64,000 nt of DNA from Oscillibacter valericigenes Sjm18-20 (GTDB lineage: Bacteria > Bacillota > Clostridia > Oscillospirales > Oscillospiraceae): contig AP012044.1 in the NCBI GenBank assembly GCA_000283575.1, positions 3,286,001 to 3,350,000 on the forward strand, read 5' to 3'. The translations under genes and the position numbers were made by a program. Below the pieces are notes generated by a model. It was not told where the DNA came from, did not search any database, and saw only the letters and a program-made list of their open reading frames with translations. Every line of letters begins with the position of its first letter. Position 1 is the first letter of the stretch. This document shows, in pieces, positions 27,604-36,338 of this stretch.

Positions 27604-29935
27604 TTCAAAATGCGAAGTTCAGAGAAATTGTCGGGAAGTCCGCATCCCATGGTATCCCAGACTTGCCATGTGTTGCTGCCCGATTGATCCGGTAGAAGAT
27701 AGAGGTACCGGGCGGAGAGTCCACTTTCGTTGGAAGTATCACTGTTCCGGTCCCACTCCACGTCAAAGACGGCCAGCACGGCCACCATCTGTGTGGCGTA
27801 GTCATGGCCCCAGCCGTTGGTCTGAGCAAGATCGCCGTCCGTATACAGGCTGACCACACGGGCGGTCTCCGCGTCGTCGATGTCCAGATGCCGCACATCA
27901 CAGCGAAGGCAGGCACTGTCTTGGTTGTAATGCCGCTCCATCCACTCGCTGGCGGCAGGCGCGGCAGATATCCGCTGCTCCTCCGTTGCGGTGGGTGTCG
28001 GCGTATTATAGTATCCCAAGAACGAATATCCGGCTTTCCAGGCGGCACCCATGCTGTTGTCGTTTGCATGGTAGTTCATGGACTGAATGGCATCCTGATA
28101 GAGGGACTGCTCTTCGTCGGTACCGCAGGTGCGGTAGTAGCAGAGTTTTCCACTAACCGTGGCTTTGTCGGCAGCGGACAGGGTTCCAAGCCGCTCCGCA
28201 AAGCGGAAGGAAGTCGTATAAAAATCAATCAGCAGATCTTCTTTGGTCAGATCCGTCATGGAGACGATCCCGGCATCCAGCGCGATGCTGCGAACCTCGC
28301 TGTCAAAAAGCTCCGTGCCGGGGGAACCGTCGTTGAACATCTCCTCTTTCAGAAAGGCCCTTTTTCCGTCCCGCACCGAGAAAAACAGCCAGTGGCAGTT
28401 GGGATAGTCCGGCATATGCCAGCCGTCCTCCGTGAGATAGGCCCCGCCCGCCAGCACGACCTGCTCCGGGTGAGCAGCATGGAACTCATAGTTCAGATTG
28501 TAAACTTCAATCGCAGCATCACCGAAAGGATAGTCCTGTATGTAGGTCAGATGCTCTACCCGCCAGTCGTCATACCCGGCCTGAGAGAGCAGGGTGTCGG
28601 ATTTTGCGCGGTTGCAGGCGTTCAGCACCGCATCCTTCGCGGCGGCCAGCACATCGTCCGGTACGTCGGGGGAACCCACCACATGGTCGGCGGTTACGCG
28701 CCAGTCCTTGTAAAGCCGCAGCTCCGTACCGGTAAAGAACAGGTAGCGGAAGGCATCGGCCATATTTTCATCCTTCTGATAATAGCCCGAAACCGGGAGA
28801 TCGTGGACCTCCTCATTATAACTGCCGAAGCAGATATACGGCTCCCAGCCCGAATAGGCCTGCTCCGTCATCGCCGCAAGGTCCACGGCACAGATGCCGC
28901 CATCACGGGCGAAGTACAGGCTCGGAAGATCGGCGGCATCATAGGGCGGGCTGATAAGTTCTGTCACGCCGTCGCCGTCCCAGTCCGCGATCGTGTCGGT
29001 GCCGCCGATGGTGGCGGCCAGCAGGCGAAGGGTACCGTCAACGTCAAAATAGTAGTAGCGGTGAGCGGTATACTCGGATTGGGCCGGCTGAGAGGGTATC
29101 AGAGGCTCCCCGTCCTTCTGCCCGCAGTACGTGACGACGAAGCCATCGCAGCCCAGCACGCCGTTAAAGAGCTCCACGGAGTAGTCGTACTCGTAGTGTA
29201 ACGCCGGGCAGGTGAGAAAGTCGTAGAATTGAGCGGTACCTAGGTCTTCACTGATTTCGGCAGTCGTCCCGTAGGTAAAACAGGTGGTGCCGTCGGAATT
29301 CCGACGGCATAAAACGGTGTATTTCCCGGATTGAACCATACCTTGTAGAATCGGTTTCGCGCCGGAGGTAATTGCCAGCGCCGCGGCGGCGTGGTCGGCC
29401 GCGCTGACCGTCACGGCTTCCGGCTGACCGGGCGTCACATCTTTCAGGCTGACCACTCCATCGGGATCACTGTCGGGCAGGACCAGCGCATTCATCGGCT
29501 CGGTGTACGCCAGCGGCATGGCGGAGCTTTTTGACCCGGTAAAGGTGCAGACCGCCACTAAAATTACCGCGGAGAGTACAAAAAGCAGGGCGATGGAGAC
29601 CGTCTGGCGGTTTTCCGCGATGCGAGTGATGCGGTCTTTTAACTGCCGCCTTCCGGCTGTCATCGTGGTGGCCGACAGCAGAGGATTGCCGGGCCGGGTG
29701 CGCACAAGACTCAGCAGCGTCCGGCCATACGGAATGCGCTCCTCCGGGCCCAGGCGCTTCAGTACGCTCTCATCGCAGGCCAGTTCACAGTCGGTTTTGG
29801 AGATGATGGCAGCCGCAGAAGCACAATGCCCCAAATGGCATACTGCGCCCGGCGTGAAATGGAACGTCGAAAAGCCATACGCAGGATCAAAAGCGCCGTA
29901 ATCAGTACCGAAGACGAAATCAGAATATCCTTCAT
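27604..29935 (-). pseudogene. BlaR1/M56-type peptidase-sensor, internally deleted
   Basis: The true start is the ATG at 29935, overlapping the BlaI stop (ATGA): MKDILISSSVLITALLILRM, the first membrane helix of M56 sensors. After about 44 residues the frame breaks near 29815 and continues in another frame with SKTDCELACDESVLKRLG, the region just after the metallopeptidase site. Around 190 residues, including the HExxH helix, are gone. The rest is a membrane helix (IALLFVLSAVILVAVCTF) and a large outside sensor region of about 600 residues of unknown type. The 3' end was replaced by IS91-like copy 2, which supplies the last codons. An intact 817-residue reading would be misleading. Confidence 0.75.
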
Positions 29936-30225
29936 GACTGCCCGTCCCTCGCTTTCTCCAAAATCTGAAGCAGCTCATCCAGTTCCGGTTTGAAAAGTGC
30001 CCGGCTCTGTATCATGGAATTTACCATTAATCCCAGACTGCCGCCAAAAACCTTGCCCAGAAAGCTCTCGGCCTCCGCCTGATCCGCATGGCTCTTTTGA
30101 ACAGCGGGATAATACTCTTTGGCGCGCTTTCCGCTCTCATAGCGAACTGCCCCGTTGTTCTCCAGGCGGGAGAGCATGGTAATGATCGTATTTTTCGACC
30201 ATCCGTGGTTGCTTAATTGTTTATG
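29932..30225 (-). pseudogene. BlaI/MecI-family repressor, N-terminus lost
   Basis: Homology begins at HGWSKNTIITMLSRLENNGAV, the recognition helix and wing of BlaI/MecI repressors, and runs through the dimer domain (ESFLGKVFGGSLGLMV) to the stop. The first 25 or so residues, normally the first helices of the winged helix, are replaced by unrelated codons from the end region of the DegV gene. It overlaps the M56 gene by four bases, the normal arrangement of a BlaI-BlaR1 pair. Probably inactive. Confidence 0.7.
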
Positions 30226-30266
30226 AGTAATGAACCTAGTATATGAGAGCCATGTTAAGCTGTAAT

Positions 30267-31172
30267 TTAGCAATTATGCCCAAAAGTTTCTTGAACAAGT
30301 GAATCGGCTACAAAGCCGATTCCTACAGCACCAGGACCAGAATGTGCTCCTACGATAATACCCAGTTCACTTTTATATATCGGGCCGCTAAAATTGGCTG
30401 TTTTTCGAAGAAAACTGATGGCATAGTCTGTATCCGCTTGAAATCCTGCGTTTTGTATCGTGATAGTTAGTTTGTCTATGTCAATAATTCTTGAAATTGC
30501 GATATCAATCATTCTTTTAAGGGAACTTCTTCTTCCTATTACTGCTTTTACCGGGCGAACAACACCGTCAACAAATTCACAAATTGGTTTAATTTGTGCT
30601 AGTTTTCCAACAAAGGCAGTCGCACCTCCAATTCTGCCCCCAGATTCCATATATTTCAAGCTATTAACAACGAAAAGCGTATTTATATTTGAAATTGTTT
30701 TATCGATTGTTTTAATAACATCCTGATAGGAGTCGTTTCGTTCAATCATTTTGGCAATTGCTATTTCTAATGCTGCCTGTCCACAAGCACAAGTATTTGA
30801 ATCGAACACTTTAATTTGTACATCACTATTTTTTTCCATAAAAATGTCTTTTGCTAAATTAGCTGTCTGGAAGCTAGATGACAATTTAGAAGAAATCGTC
30901 GTCACAATAAATTTTTTTGCACCCCTGGCATATCTTTCTTCAAAAACAGTCAGCCAATCATAAATGTTGGGAGCAGATGTTTTGGGGATATCATTGGGAT
31001 AGTCTTCCATATGTTTATAAAATTCAGCGGAATCGCAATCCACATTTTCCCGGTAATAATCAGTATTATTAAATTTAAAATAGAACGGAACCTCGCTAAT
31101 GCCATGCTGCTTAATAAAATTTCGTGGTAATCCTCCCGAAGAGTCGACAATTTGACAAGTAAACCTATCCAT
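30267..31172 (-). CDS. DegV-family fatty-acid-binding protein
   Basis: 301 residues. DegV proteins bind one long-chain fatty acid in a cleft between two domains and in some Firmicutes serve as fatty-acid kinase partners (FakB). Seen here: the early IVDSSGGLP turn, KTSAPNIYDW, the conserved ISSKLSSSFQTA, YMESGGRIGGATAFVG, and the late GIIVGAHSGPGAVGIGF block that lines the lipid head. AT-rich codon use differs from the core genes, suggesting transfer. A poor ribosome site (AAGGTG) precedes the ATG. It stands alone between broken genes. Confidence 0.88.
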   Translation of the reverse strand: MDRFTCQIVDSSGGLPRNFIKQHGISEVPFYFKFNNTDYYRENVDCDSAEFYKHMEDYPNDIPKTSAPNIYDWLTVFEERYARGAKKFIVTTISSKLSSSFQTANLAKDIFMEKNSDVQIKVFDSNTCACGQAALEIAIAKMIERNDSYQDVIKTIDKTISNINTLFVVNSLKYMESGGRIGGATAFVGKLAQIKPICEFVDGVVRPVKAVIGRRSSLKRMIDIAISRIIDIDKLTITIQNAGFQADTDYAISFLRKTANFSGPIYKSELGIIVGAHSGPGAVGIGFVADSLVQETFGHNC

Positions 31173-31210
31173 TTATTCACCTTATAAAACTTTCTATTTT
31201 TAATTATAAC

Positions 31211-31275
31211 CACGGATCTGATAATCCCATCTACCCGTTGGCAAGTTCGCTTAGATGCTTTTACCCTCAGTATAA
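31211..31275 (-). other. Possible degenerate 23S rRNA 3'-region fragment
   Basis: On the minus strand the sequence reads CTGAGGGTAAAAGCATCTAA then GCGAACTTGCC and further GGGTAGATGGGATTATC. This resembles, with gaps, the late 23S rRNA segment around CTGAAAGCATCTAAGCG..AACTTGCC..AGATGAGATT. The match is short and imperfect, so this is a tentative reading; it lies just ahead of the DegV gene and is not a working rRNA. Confidence 0.25.
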
Positions 31276-31352
31276 TTAAATTTCCCTGCCTTAATTGAAA
31301 GATGCCCTGCTTATACTTAATCAACTTAACTCGCTTGCCCATTATAATTATA

Positions 31353-32555
31353 GCACAAAACCGCTGGCGCGGTAGTATCTAAACTCCAGCCTCTTCTTCT
31401 ATTGAACCTGCTGAATGCGGCAGGTTTTCTCTTTATTCCGTACAATGAAAGCATCACTTTTAGGAGATGATTCCATGACGAACGAAGAAGTCTTTATTAG
31501 AGCCTATGATGAGGTGCAACTGCGCGGGCTTGTCACCCGGAACAGTTGAATGGTATCTGGGACGGCTTAAACTATTTCTTAAGTATTTCAATGACCGCCT
31601 CATTGAAGAAATGGGTGAAATCGAGATTCGAGAGTACCTACTGTATTTGTTGGATTTCGGATACAGTACGAGATCAGTCAATGTTTGCAACAGTGCCTTG
31701 CGATTTATCTTTGCCGCTGTAGTGGGGTGGAACCTAAACTATCAACTAATCTATAGGCGGTGTAAATATTGAGAGTTTCCTGCGTTGATGAGCAAAAAAG
31801 AGCTTGCTCATTTCTTTTTAAGCATAGACATCCTTCGTGACAGAGCCATGTTTAAAACTGTATACGGTGCATGGCTGCACCTATCCGAAATAACCCACCT
31901 TCGCGTTCAAGACATTGACAGCGAAGATGAAAATTTTCGTCCATCACGAAAAAGGTGACAAAGGCAAATACACGCAGCTCTCCCAGCGCAATCTGAAGGT
32001 GCTGCGTGAGTATTGGAGGGAATACAGGCAAAATATCCGGAGGGCTATTTGTTTTATCCCAGAAAACAAAGGCAAAAAGTATTGACGCCGCGCTTGGTGG
32101 CAAATGCCTTTCGCAACTGCTGCAAAAATGCTGGTTTGCCGGATACTTACACGGTGCATACGCTGCGCCACTGCTTTGCGACGCATCTTCTGGAATCCGA
32201 TGCGGAAGTATGCCAAATTAAAGAATTGCTTGGTCATACGTTCATTCAGACGACTGCATTTTATCTTCACATCGGCAACATGAACAAGCAGATTCAAAGC
32301 CCGTTGGACACGCTAACTAAAAAATGTATGCACAAACCGAAGATATCGTCAAATGCTTGAGGCGCAGGATATTTTAGAACAGTACGGCGAAGATTACCGC
32401 CAAAGTCACCGACTGTCCATGGTTCAAAACAAGGCGATGAATGCCATTCTCAACTGTCGTACCGCACGTTTGGGCGGTCATTTGGGCAGTTGTCTTGAGT
32501 GTGGATACCAAAGGCCATCTTACAATACCTGCCGTAATCGTCACTGTCAAAATTC
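31353..32555 (+). mobile_element. IS91-like unit, copy 3, heavily decayed
   Basis: The same left end (CCGCTGGCGCGGTAGTATCTAA) and hairpin are followed by recombinase pieces: an early frame shift near 31530, a stop after YRRCKY (31770) and another shift near 32010. The catalytic tail HTLRHCFATHLLES is still readable in 32013-32360. The transposase opens at 32353 (MLEAQDILEQYGEDYRQ), reaches the zinc domain at CRNRHCQN and is cut at about 32555, where a MerR gene fragment begins on the other strand. The right end is lost. It is the oldest of the three copies by divergence. Confidence 0.75.
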
Positions 32556-33007
32556 GAAAATCTCAGCCCTTCAACCGCTGGATCGACCCGCTCTACAACT
32601 CGGAAGGCCTCTATGTCGATATGCTTTTTCTCAAAGTCCATGCTGTGCGTGATTGCTATACAATATGGTACGTCCGCAAGCCGGACTCCATGTGTCCTGC
32701 ACACCCTGTCCAGGCGTTCCCATAGCAGACCTTCTTCGCTGAACTCCCAAATAACATCGCGCAAACCGACAACCCTGCGTGCGGGAAATCGTTTAATGTT
32801 GACTGACAGCGTGTATTCGTTCTGCACATCGAGCTCGCTAAGAGCCTGCCGCATCTGCGCGATCTGTTTTTCCGTTATAGAAAGGCTTTCTTCCTTTTCT
32901 CTTATCTTGCCTTCCAGAAAAATCCCGATTCTGTTATCCATCGTGTCGTTCATCAACATTTCGGATATTTCATTCAGGCCAAATCCAAGGCTTTTTAACA
33001 CCTGAAT
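32556..33007 (-). pseudogene. MerR/GyrI-type regulator fragment
   Basis: Collinear with residues about 50-200 of the regulator at 21328-22143 (KSLGFGLNEISEMLMNDTMD, the SLSITEKQIAQMRQALSELD coiled coil, VKRFPARRVVGLRDV-like segment, up to EGLRF). The DNA-binding domain and the end of the ligand domain are both missing. It is fused at its 3' side to the IS91-like transposase fragment. Confidence 0.8.
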
Positions 33008-33124
33008 ATGATTCTTCGTATACTTTCATACGGCTACTCTTTTCAAATTTTTACACCTTCGGAACGTCTTTGGAAAATTCTTGGGATACTGTCAATTATT
33101 TTATATGGAAATGCCCTGCCAAAA

Positions 33125-33142
33125 ACGGTACAGTGATACCGT
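33125..33142 (+). promoter_or_regulatory. Inverted repeat ahead of the GH18 gene
   Basis: ACGGTA (33125-33130), six bases, TACCGT (33137-33142), then an overlapping direct repeat ACCGT. It lies 25 bases before the GH18 start, within the likely promoter-leader region, so it could be an operator; no regulator is assigned. Confidence 0.35.
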
Positions 33143-33166
33143 ACCGTGAAAAGGGGAGGGATAAAC

Positions 33167-34756
33167 TTGATTAAAAAAGGAGTTTGTTCCTTGCTGGCTC
33201 TGGTATTGGCTCTGGCTTTTCTTCTTCCAGCTGGTGCCCTGGATTATAAATTCAACATGTCGTACCTATACTTCGGGGATTCATCGGATTATACAAAGCT
33301 CGTGAGCAGAACACAGAATTCGCTGAACGAAGTGGCGCCCGCCTACTTTTCTTTGAACTCACAGGGGGAACTCGTGCTGACACCCGCGGTAAACCTTGAC
33401 TTCGTTTCAAAAATGCATCAAAAAGGAATTCTTGTGGTGCCCTATCTCACGAACGACTGGGTCCGAAATATCGGCATTGCTGCGCTGAATAATATGGGTG
33501 CGCTTACAACTGACCTCGCCGCTGCTGTCTTAAAATACAACCTTGATGGTGTCAATATCGATATTGAGAATGTGACGGAGGCACAGCGAAGCGATTATGT
33601 TGCATTCGTTCGCTTACTGCGGGCAAAGCTTCCCGCCGGAAAACGCATCATTGTCGCAGTTCCTGCCAATCCCTATGGCCTGGCGACAGGCTGGACTGGC
33701 TCCTACGATTACGCCGGGCTTGCCGAATACTGCGACTATCTCATGCTCATGGCCTATGACGAGAGCTACTCCGGCAGCAAGCCGGGTCCGGTCGCAAGCA
33801 TATCCTTTGTTGACCGGTCCATTCAATACGCCCTGCGTCAGGTTGCAAAGGAGAAGATCGTTTTAGGTCTTCCCTTCTACGGACGCATCTGGTCAAGCGG
33901 AGGCGGCTGTGCCAATGGCGACGGCGTCAGTAATGAGATGGTTGAATCCCTGATTGCAAATTATGGCGGGACGGTGACTTTTGATAAAGTCAGTCAGACA
34001 GCCTACGCAACCATCACGGTTAAAGCTTCTAATATAAAACCTGTAATCTACGGGCGAACGCTTTCCACCGGTACTTATATTATCTGGTACGCGAATGAGC
34101 AGGCGCTCAAGGCGGAACTGACCCTTGTGACGAAATATGGTCTCAAAGGAACCGGCAGCTGGAGTCTCGGTCAGGAAACGGCACAGACATGGGATTACTA
34201 CAAGCTTTGGCTCAACGGCTGCACCTTCTCCGACATCCAGCAGATCTGGGCCAGAGACGCTATTCTGACGGCCTATATGAACGGCTGGCTGGAAGGTGTT
34301 TCCCCTACCATGTTCTCCCCAAATGCCTCGCTTACCCGCGCCCAAGCGGCGACCATCCTTGTGAGGATGACCGGTCTGATGCCGATGAAAAGCAGTTTTA
34401 CCTTTGATGACTGCAGCGGACATTGGGCCCAGGCTTATATTGATACTGCAAAAAAATATGGGATTGTATCGGGCACCGGAGGAAATGATTTCAAACCAGA
34501 TAGATCAGTCACACGCGCAGAAATGGCCGTAATGCTCAACAATATCCTTGGTTACAGCGGCACTTCGCAGCCATTCAGCGATGTCTCGAAAACCCGATAT
34601 TTCTGGGCTTACGACGCCATCAGTGCGCTTGAAGCGCAAGGTATCTTAAGTGGATACTCCGACAGGAGTTTCAGGCCACAAAACAGAATAACCCGAGCCG
34701 AAACGGCCGCGCTCATTACAAGGATAGATCTCTCTCAACTGCAGATTCACGGATAG
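33167..34756 (+). CDS. Secreted GH18-family glycosidase with three SLH domains
   Basis: About 529 residues. A signal peptide (KKGVCSLLALVLALAFLLPAGA) is followed by a glycoside hydrolase 18 barrel: YNLDGVNIDIENV gives the DxxDxDxE-type motif with the catalytic Glu, and YCDYLMLMAYDESYSGS and GLPFYGRIWSSGG are later barrel strands, as in YaaH/SleL-like cortex or peptidoglycan enzymes. After residue about 360 come three S-layer homology repeats (WARDAILTAYMNGWLEGV, GHWAQAYIDTAKKYGIVSG, YFWAYDAISALEAQGILSG) that dock the enzyme on the cell wall. GGGGAGGG at 33153-33160 lies six bases before a TTG at 33167, which I take as the start; the GTG at 33146 has no such site. It may turn over peptidoglycan or glycans. 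Confidence 0.85.
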   Translation: MIKKGVCSLLALVLALAFLLPAGALDYKFNMSYLYFGDSSDYTKLVSRTQNSLNEVAPAYFSLNSQGELVLTPAVNLDFVSKMHQKGILVVPYLTNDWVRNIGIAALNNMGALTTDLAAAVLKYNLDGVNIDIENVTEAQRSDYVAFVRLLRAKLPAGKRIIVAVPANPYGLATGWTGSYDYAGLAEYCDYLMLMAYDESYSGSKPGPVASISFVDRSIQYALRQVAKEKIVLGLPFYGRIWSSGGGCANGDGVSNEMVESLIANYGGTVTFDKVSQTAYATITVKASNIKPVIYGRTLSTGTYIIWYANEQALKAELTLVTKYGLKGTGSWSLGQETAQTWDYYKLWLNGCTFSDIQQIWARDAILTAYMNGWLEGVSPTMFSPNASLTRAQAATILVRMTGLMPMKSSFTFDDCSGHWAQAYIDTAKKYGIVSGTGGNDFKPDRSVTRAEMAVMLNNILGYSGTSQPFSDVSKTRYFWAYDAISALEAQGILSGYSDRSFRPQNRITRAETAALITRIDLSQLQIHG

Positions 34757-34789
34757 ATCACCCGGCAGAAAACTGCCAAGTGATTTTTT
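34757..34789 (+). terminator. Terminator of the GH18 gene
   Basis: ATCAC/GTGAT outer stem, a CC/AA internal loop, GGCAG/CTGCC inner stem with AAAA loop, then six T residues, directly after the stop codon. Confidence 0.75.
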
Positions 34790-34992
34790 GAGCCGGTTTT
34801 GCTGGGCAAAGCCCACTTCCTATTTGGAGACCGTCTAAATCTTTACGCCTATTATAACAGACCGGCAATCGGCAAGTTGCTTGTGCACAGAATAAACAAA
34901 CCCACTATTTTTTAATTTCTGGTACTGTCTCGCTATTCGCAGGTTGGAGCAGTCAAGAACCGTGCAGAATGTGAACACCCGAAATCTGCGGC

Positions 34993-35837
34993 TTATGCGG
35001 CCAGGCCTCTGGCGGCCTGACAATACATGGCCGGCGGCAGGCCGCCGGGGTTGGCAGTGTAGATTCGCCGGCGGTTATAGTAGGTCATGATGTACCGGAA
35101 CACGATGCTCTTCACCTGTGCCATGGGAATCCGCTCCGTCCTGATTCGATAGAGTTTTTCTTTCTTCAACGTAGCAAAAAAACTCTCCATTCTGGCGTTG
35201 TCGTAGCAGTGTTCCGTACCGCTCATGCTTTGAACCGCACTGTATTGCGCCAGCACCTTCCGAAATGAGGAACTGGTAAATTGGCTGCCGCGGTCGCTGT
35301 GCAGGGTCATTCCATAGGCTCCCTGCGCCTGGCAGGCAGACCGAAACGCCCGGATACACAGCTCCTCCTTCATGTTGTCATCCATGGCAAGACCGACGAT
35401 CTCTCCGTTATAACAGTCCAGAACTGCCGCCAGGTACAGCTTGCCGTCCTGACACTGGATCTGCGTGATATCTGTCAGCCACTTCCGGTTAGGGGTGTCT
35501 GCGGTAAAATCCCGGTGAATCAGGTTCTCCGCCTTCTGCGCAGGGGTGCCGAGGAGCGCGATGGCAGGCCTTCACGCTTCATGGCCCGCCGTACGCTGCT
35601 GCGGCTTACCGCAATACCGCGCTGCATAAGCGCCAGAAGAATTCGGCCAACGCCATAATTGTCATTGTCCGGATTTTCATTATAAATCTCTCGTATTTTG
35701 ACCAGAAGCAGCTGCCACGGTTTTGGCTTGCCAGCCGACTGCAAAGAGCGGTAGTACCCGGATTCACTGACTTTCACAACCCGGCACATGGCATGAACGC
35801 AGAACCGCTCACGGCGCAGCGTGATGTACTCATACAA
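34993..35837 (-). pseudogene. IS3 orfB integrase in two frames
   Basis: The first frame (35837-35520) holds the HTH_21 region and ends in an arginine run (PLRRRRRT). The integrase core is in the -1 frame and can be read from about 35560 (GTPAQKAENLIHRDFTADTP) through DITQIQCQDGKLY, LHSDRGSQFTSSSFRKVL and RMESFFATLKKEKLYR to the stop at 34993, so all three catalytic acids are present. Copy 1 has the shift in the same place. It is either a fixed mutation inherited by both copies or a site of -1 frameshifting. Confidence 0.75.
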
Positions 35838-35848
35838 CCGCTCCGGCT

Positions 35849-36148
35849 TTACCGTTTCCGATCTTTGGCGAAAAAAACCAGCGCATCCTTGAGAATCTCA
35901 TTGGCTTTCCGCAGCTCGGCGATTTCCTTTATCAGCCGGCGCTTGTTCTCGGAAAGCGGCGCGTCGCGGCGAATGCCACTGCCGACGAAGGCGTGGTCTC
36001 CGAAGGTCTTTCGCTTTTGCCGCCACTCGGCCAGAGAGTAGTACGGAATGCCCAGCTGTGCCGCCGCCTGCTTCACGCCGATTTCATTGGACAGCTTGAC
36101 CGCTTCTTCTTTGAATTCCTTGTCATATTTGCGCATTGCAAACACCAC
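35849..36148 (-). CDS. IS3-family transposase OrfA, copy 2
   Basis: 99 residues, differing from copy 1 at a few sites (SNEIGVKQ for SDEIGVKQ; ENKRRLIKE for ENERRLIKE; DALVFFAKDRKR end). The helix-turn-helix (AAAQLGIPYYSLAEWRQKRK) and zipper are kept. It stops 12 bases before orfB. Confidence 0.85.
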   Translation of the reverse strand: MVFAMRKYDKEFKEEAVKLSNEIGVKQAAAQLGIPYYSLAEWRQKRKTFGDHAFVGSGIRRDAPLSENKRRLIKEIAELRKANEILKDALVFFAKDRKR

Positions 36149-36279
36149 CTTGTTCTTCCTTTGATTCTATCACTTTTTGGGGTGTTTGTCCTCTGCACTT
36201 CTATGATATCCCTCCATTATTAGATAAACAACAAACCCGAACCGTCCCCAATTGGGAACCTGTTCGAATTATGCTGTTT

Positions 36280-36326
36280 TGGTGGAAACTGAGAGACTCG
36301 AACTCTCAACCTCCTGCGTGTGAAGC
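36280..36326 (-). tRNA. 3' half of a tRNA-Val(CAC), likely old attachment site
   Basis: Read on the minus strand the 47 bases give an anticodon loop TTCACAC (anticodon CAC after T33), the 3' anticodon strand GCAGG, variable AGGTT, T arm GAGAG-TTCGAGT-CTCTC, acceptor strand AGTTTCC, discriminator A and encoded CCA. The 5' half is absent: the bases upstream cannot form the anticodon stem (needs CCTGC), the D arm or the acceptor. A 3' tRNA half ending in CCA is what integrases leave at an attachment site. Confidence 0.7.
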
Positions 36327-36338
36327 GAAACAAGTAAA

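Larger units (their letters stand above)
34951..36216 (-). mobile_element. IS3-family element, copy 2, both ends present
   Basis: About 1.27 kb. The bounds come from comparison with copy 1 (left end CCCTCCA, 36216) and with the fragment at 49518 (right end TTGACT, 34951). The imperfect terminal repeats share GTGCAGA and AACACCC. orfA is intact; orfB carries an internal frame change. Confidence 0.8.

Noticed and set aside
27525-29978. Single intact 817-residue M56 protein
   Set aside because: Its first 50 or so residues are out of frame with the true M56 start (ATGA overlap with blaI) and its last ones come from the IS91-like unit.
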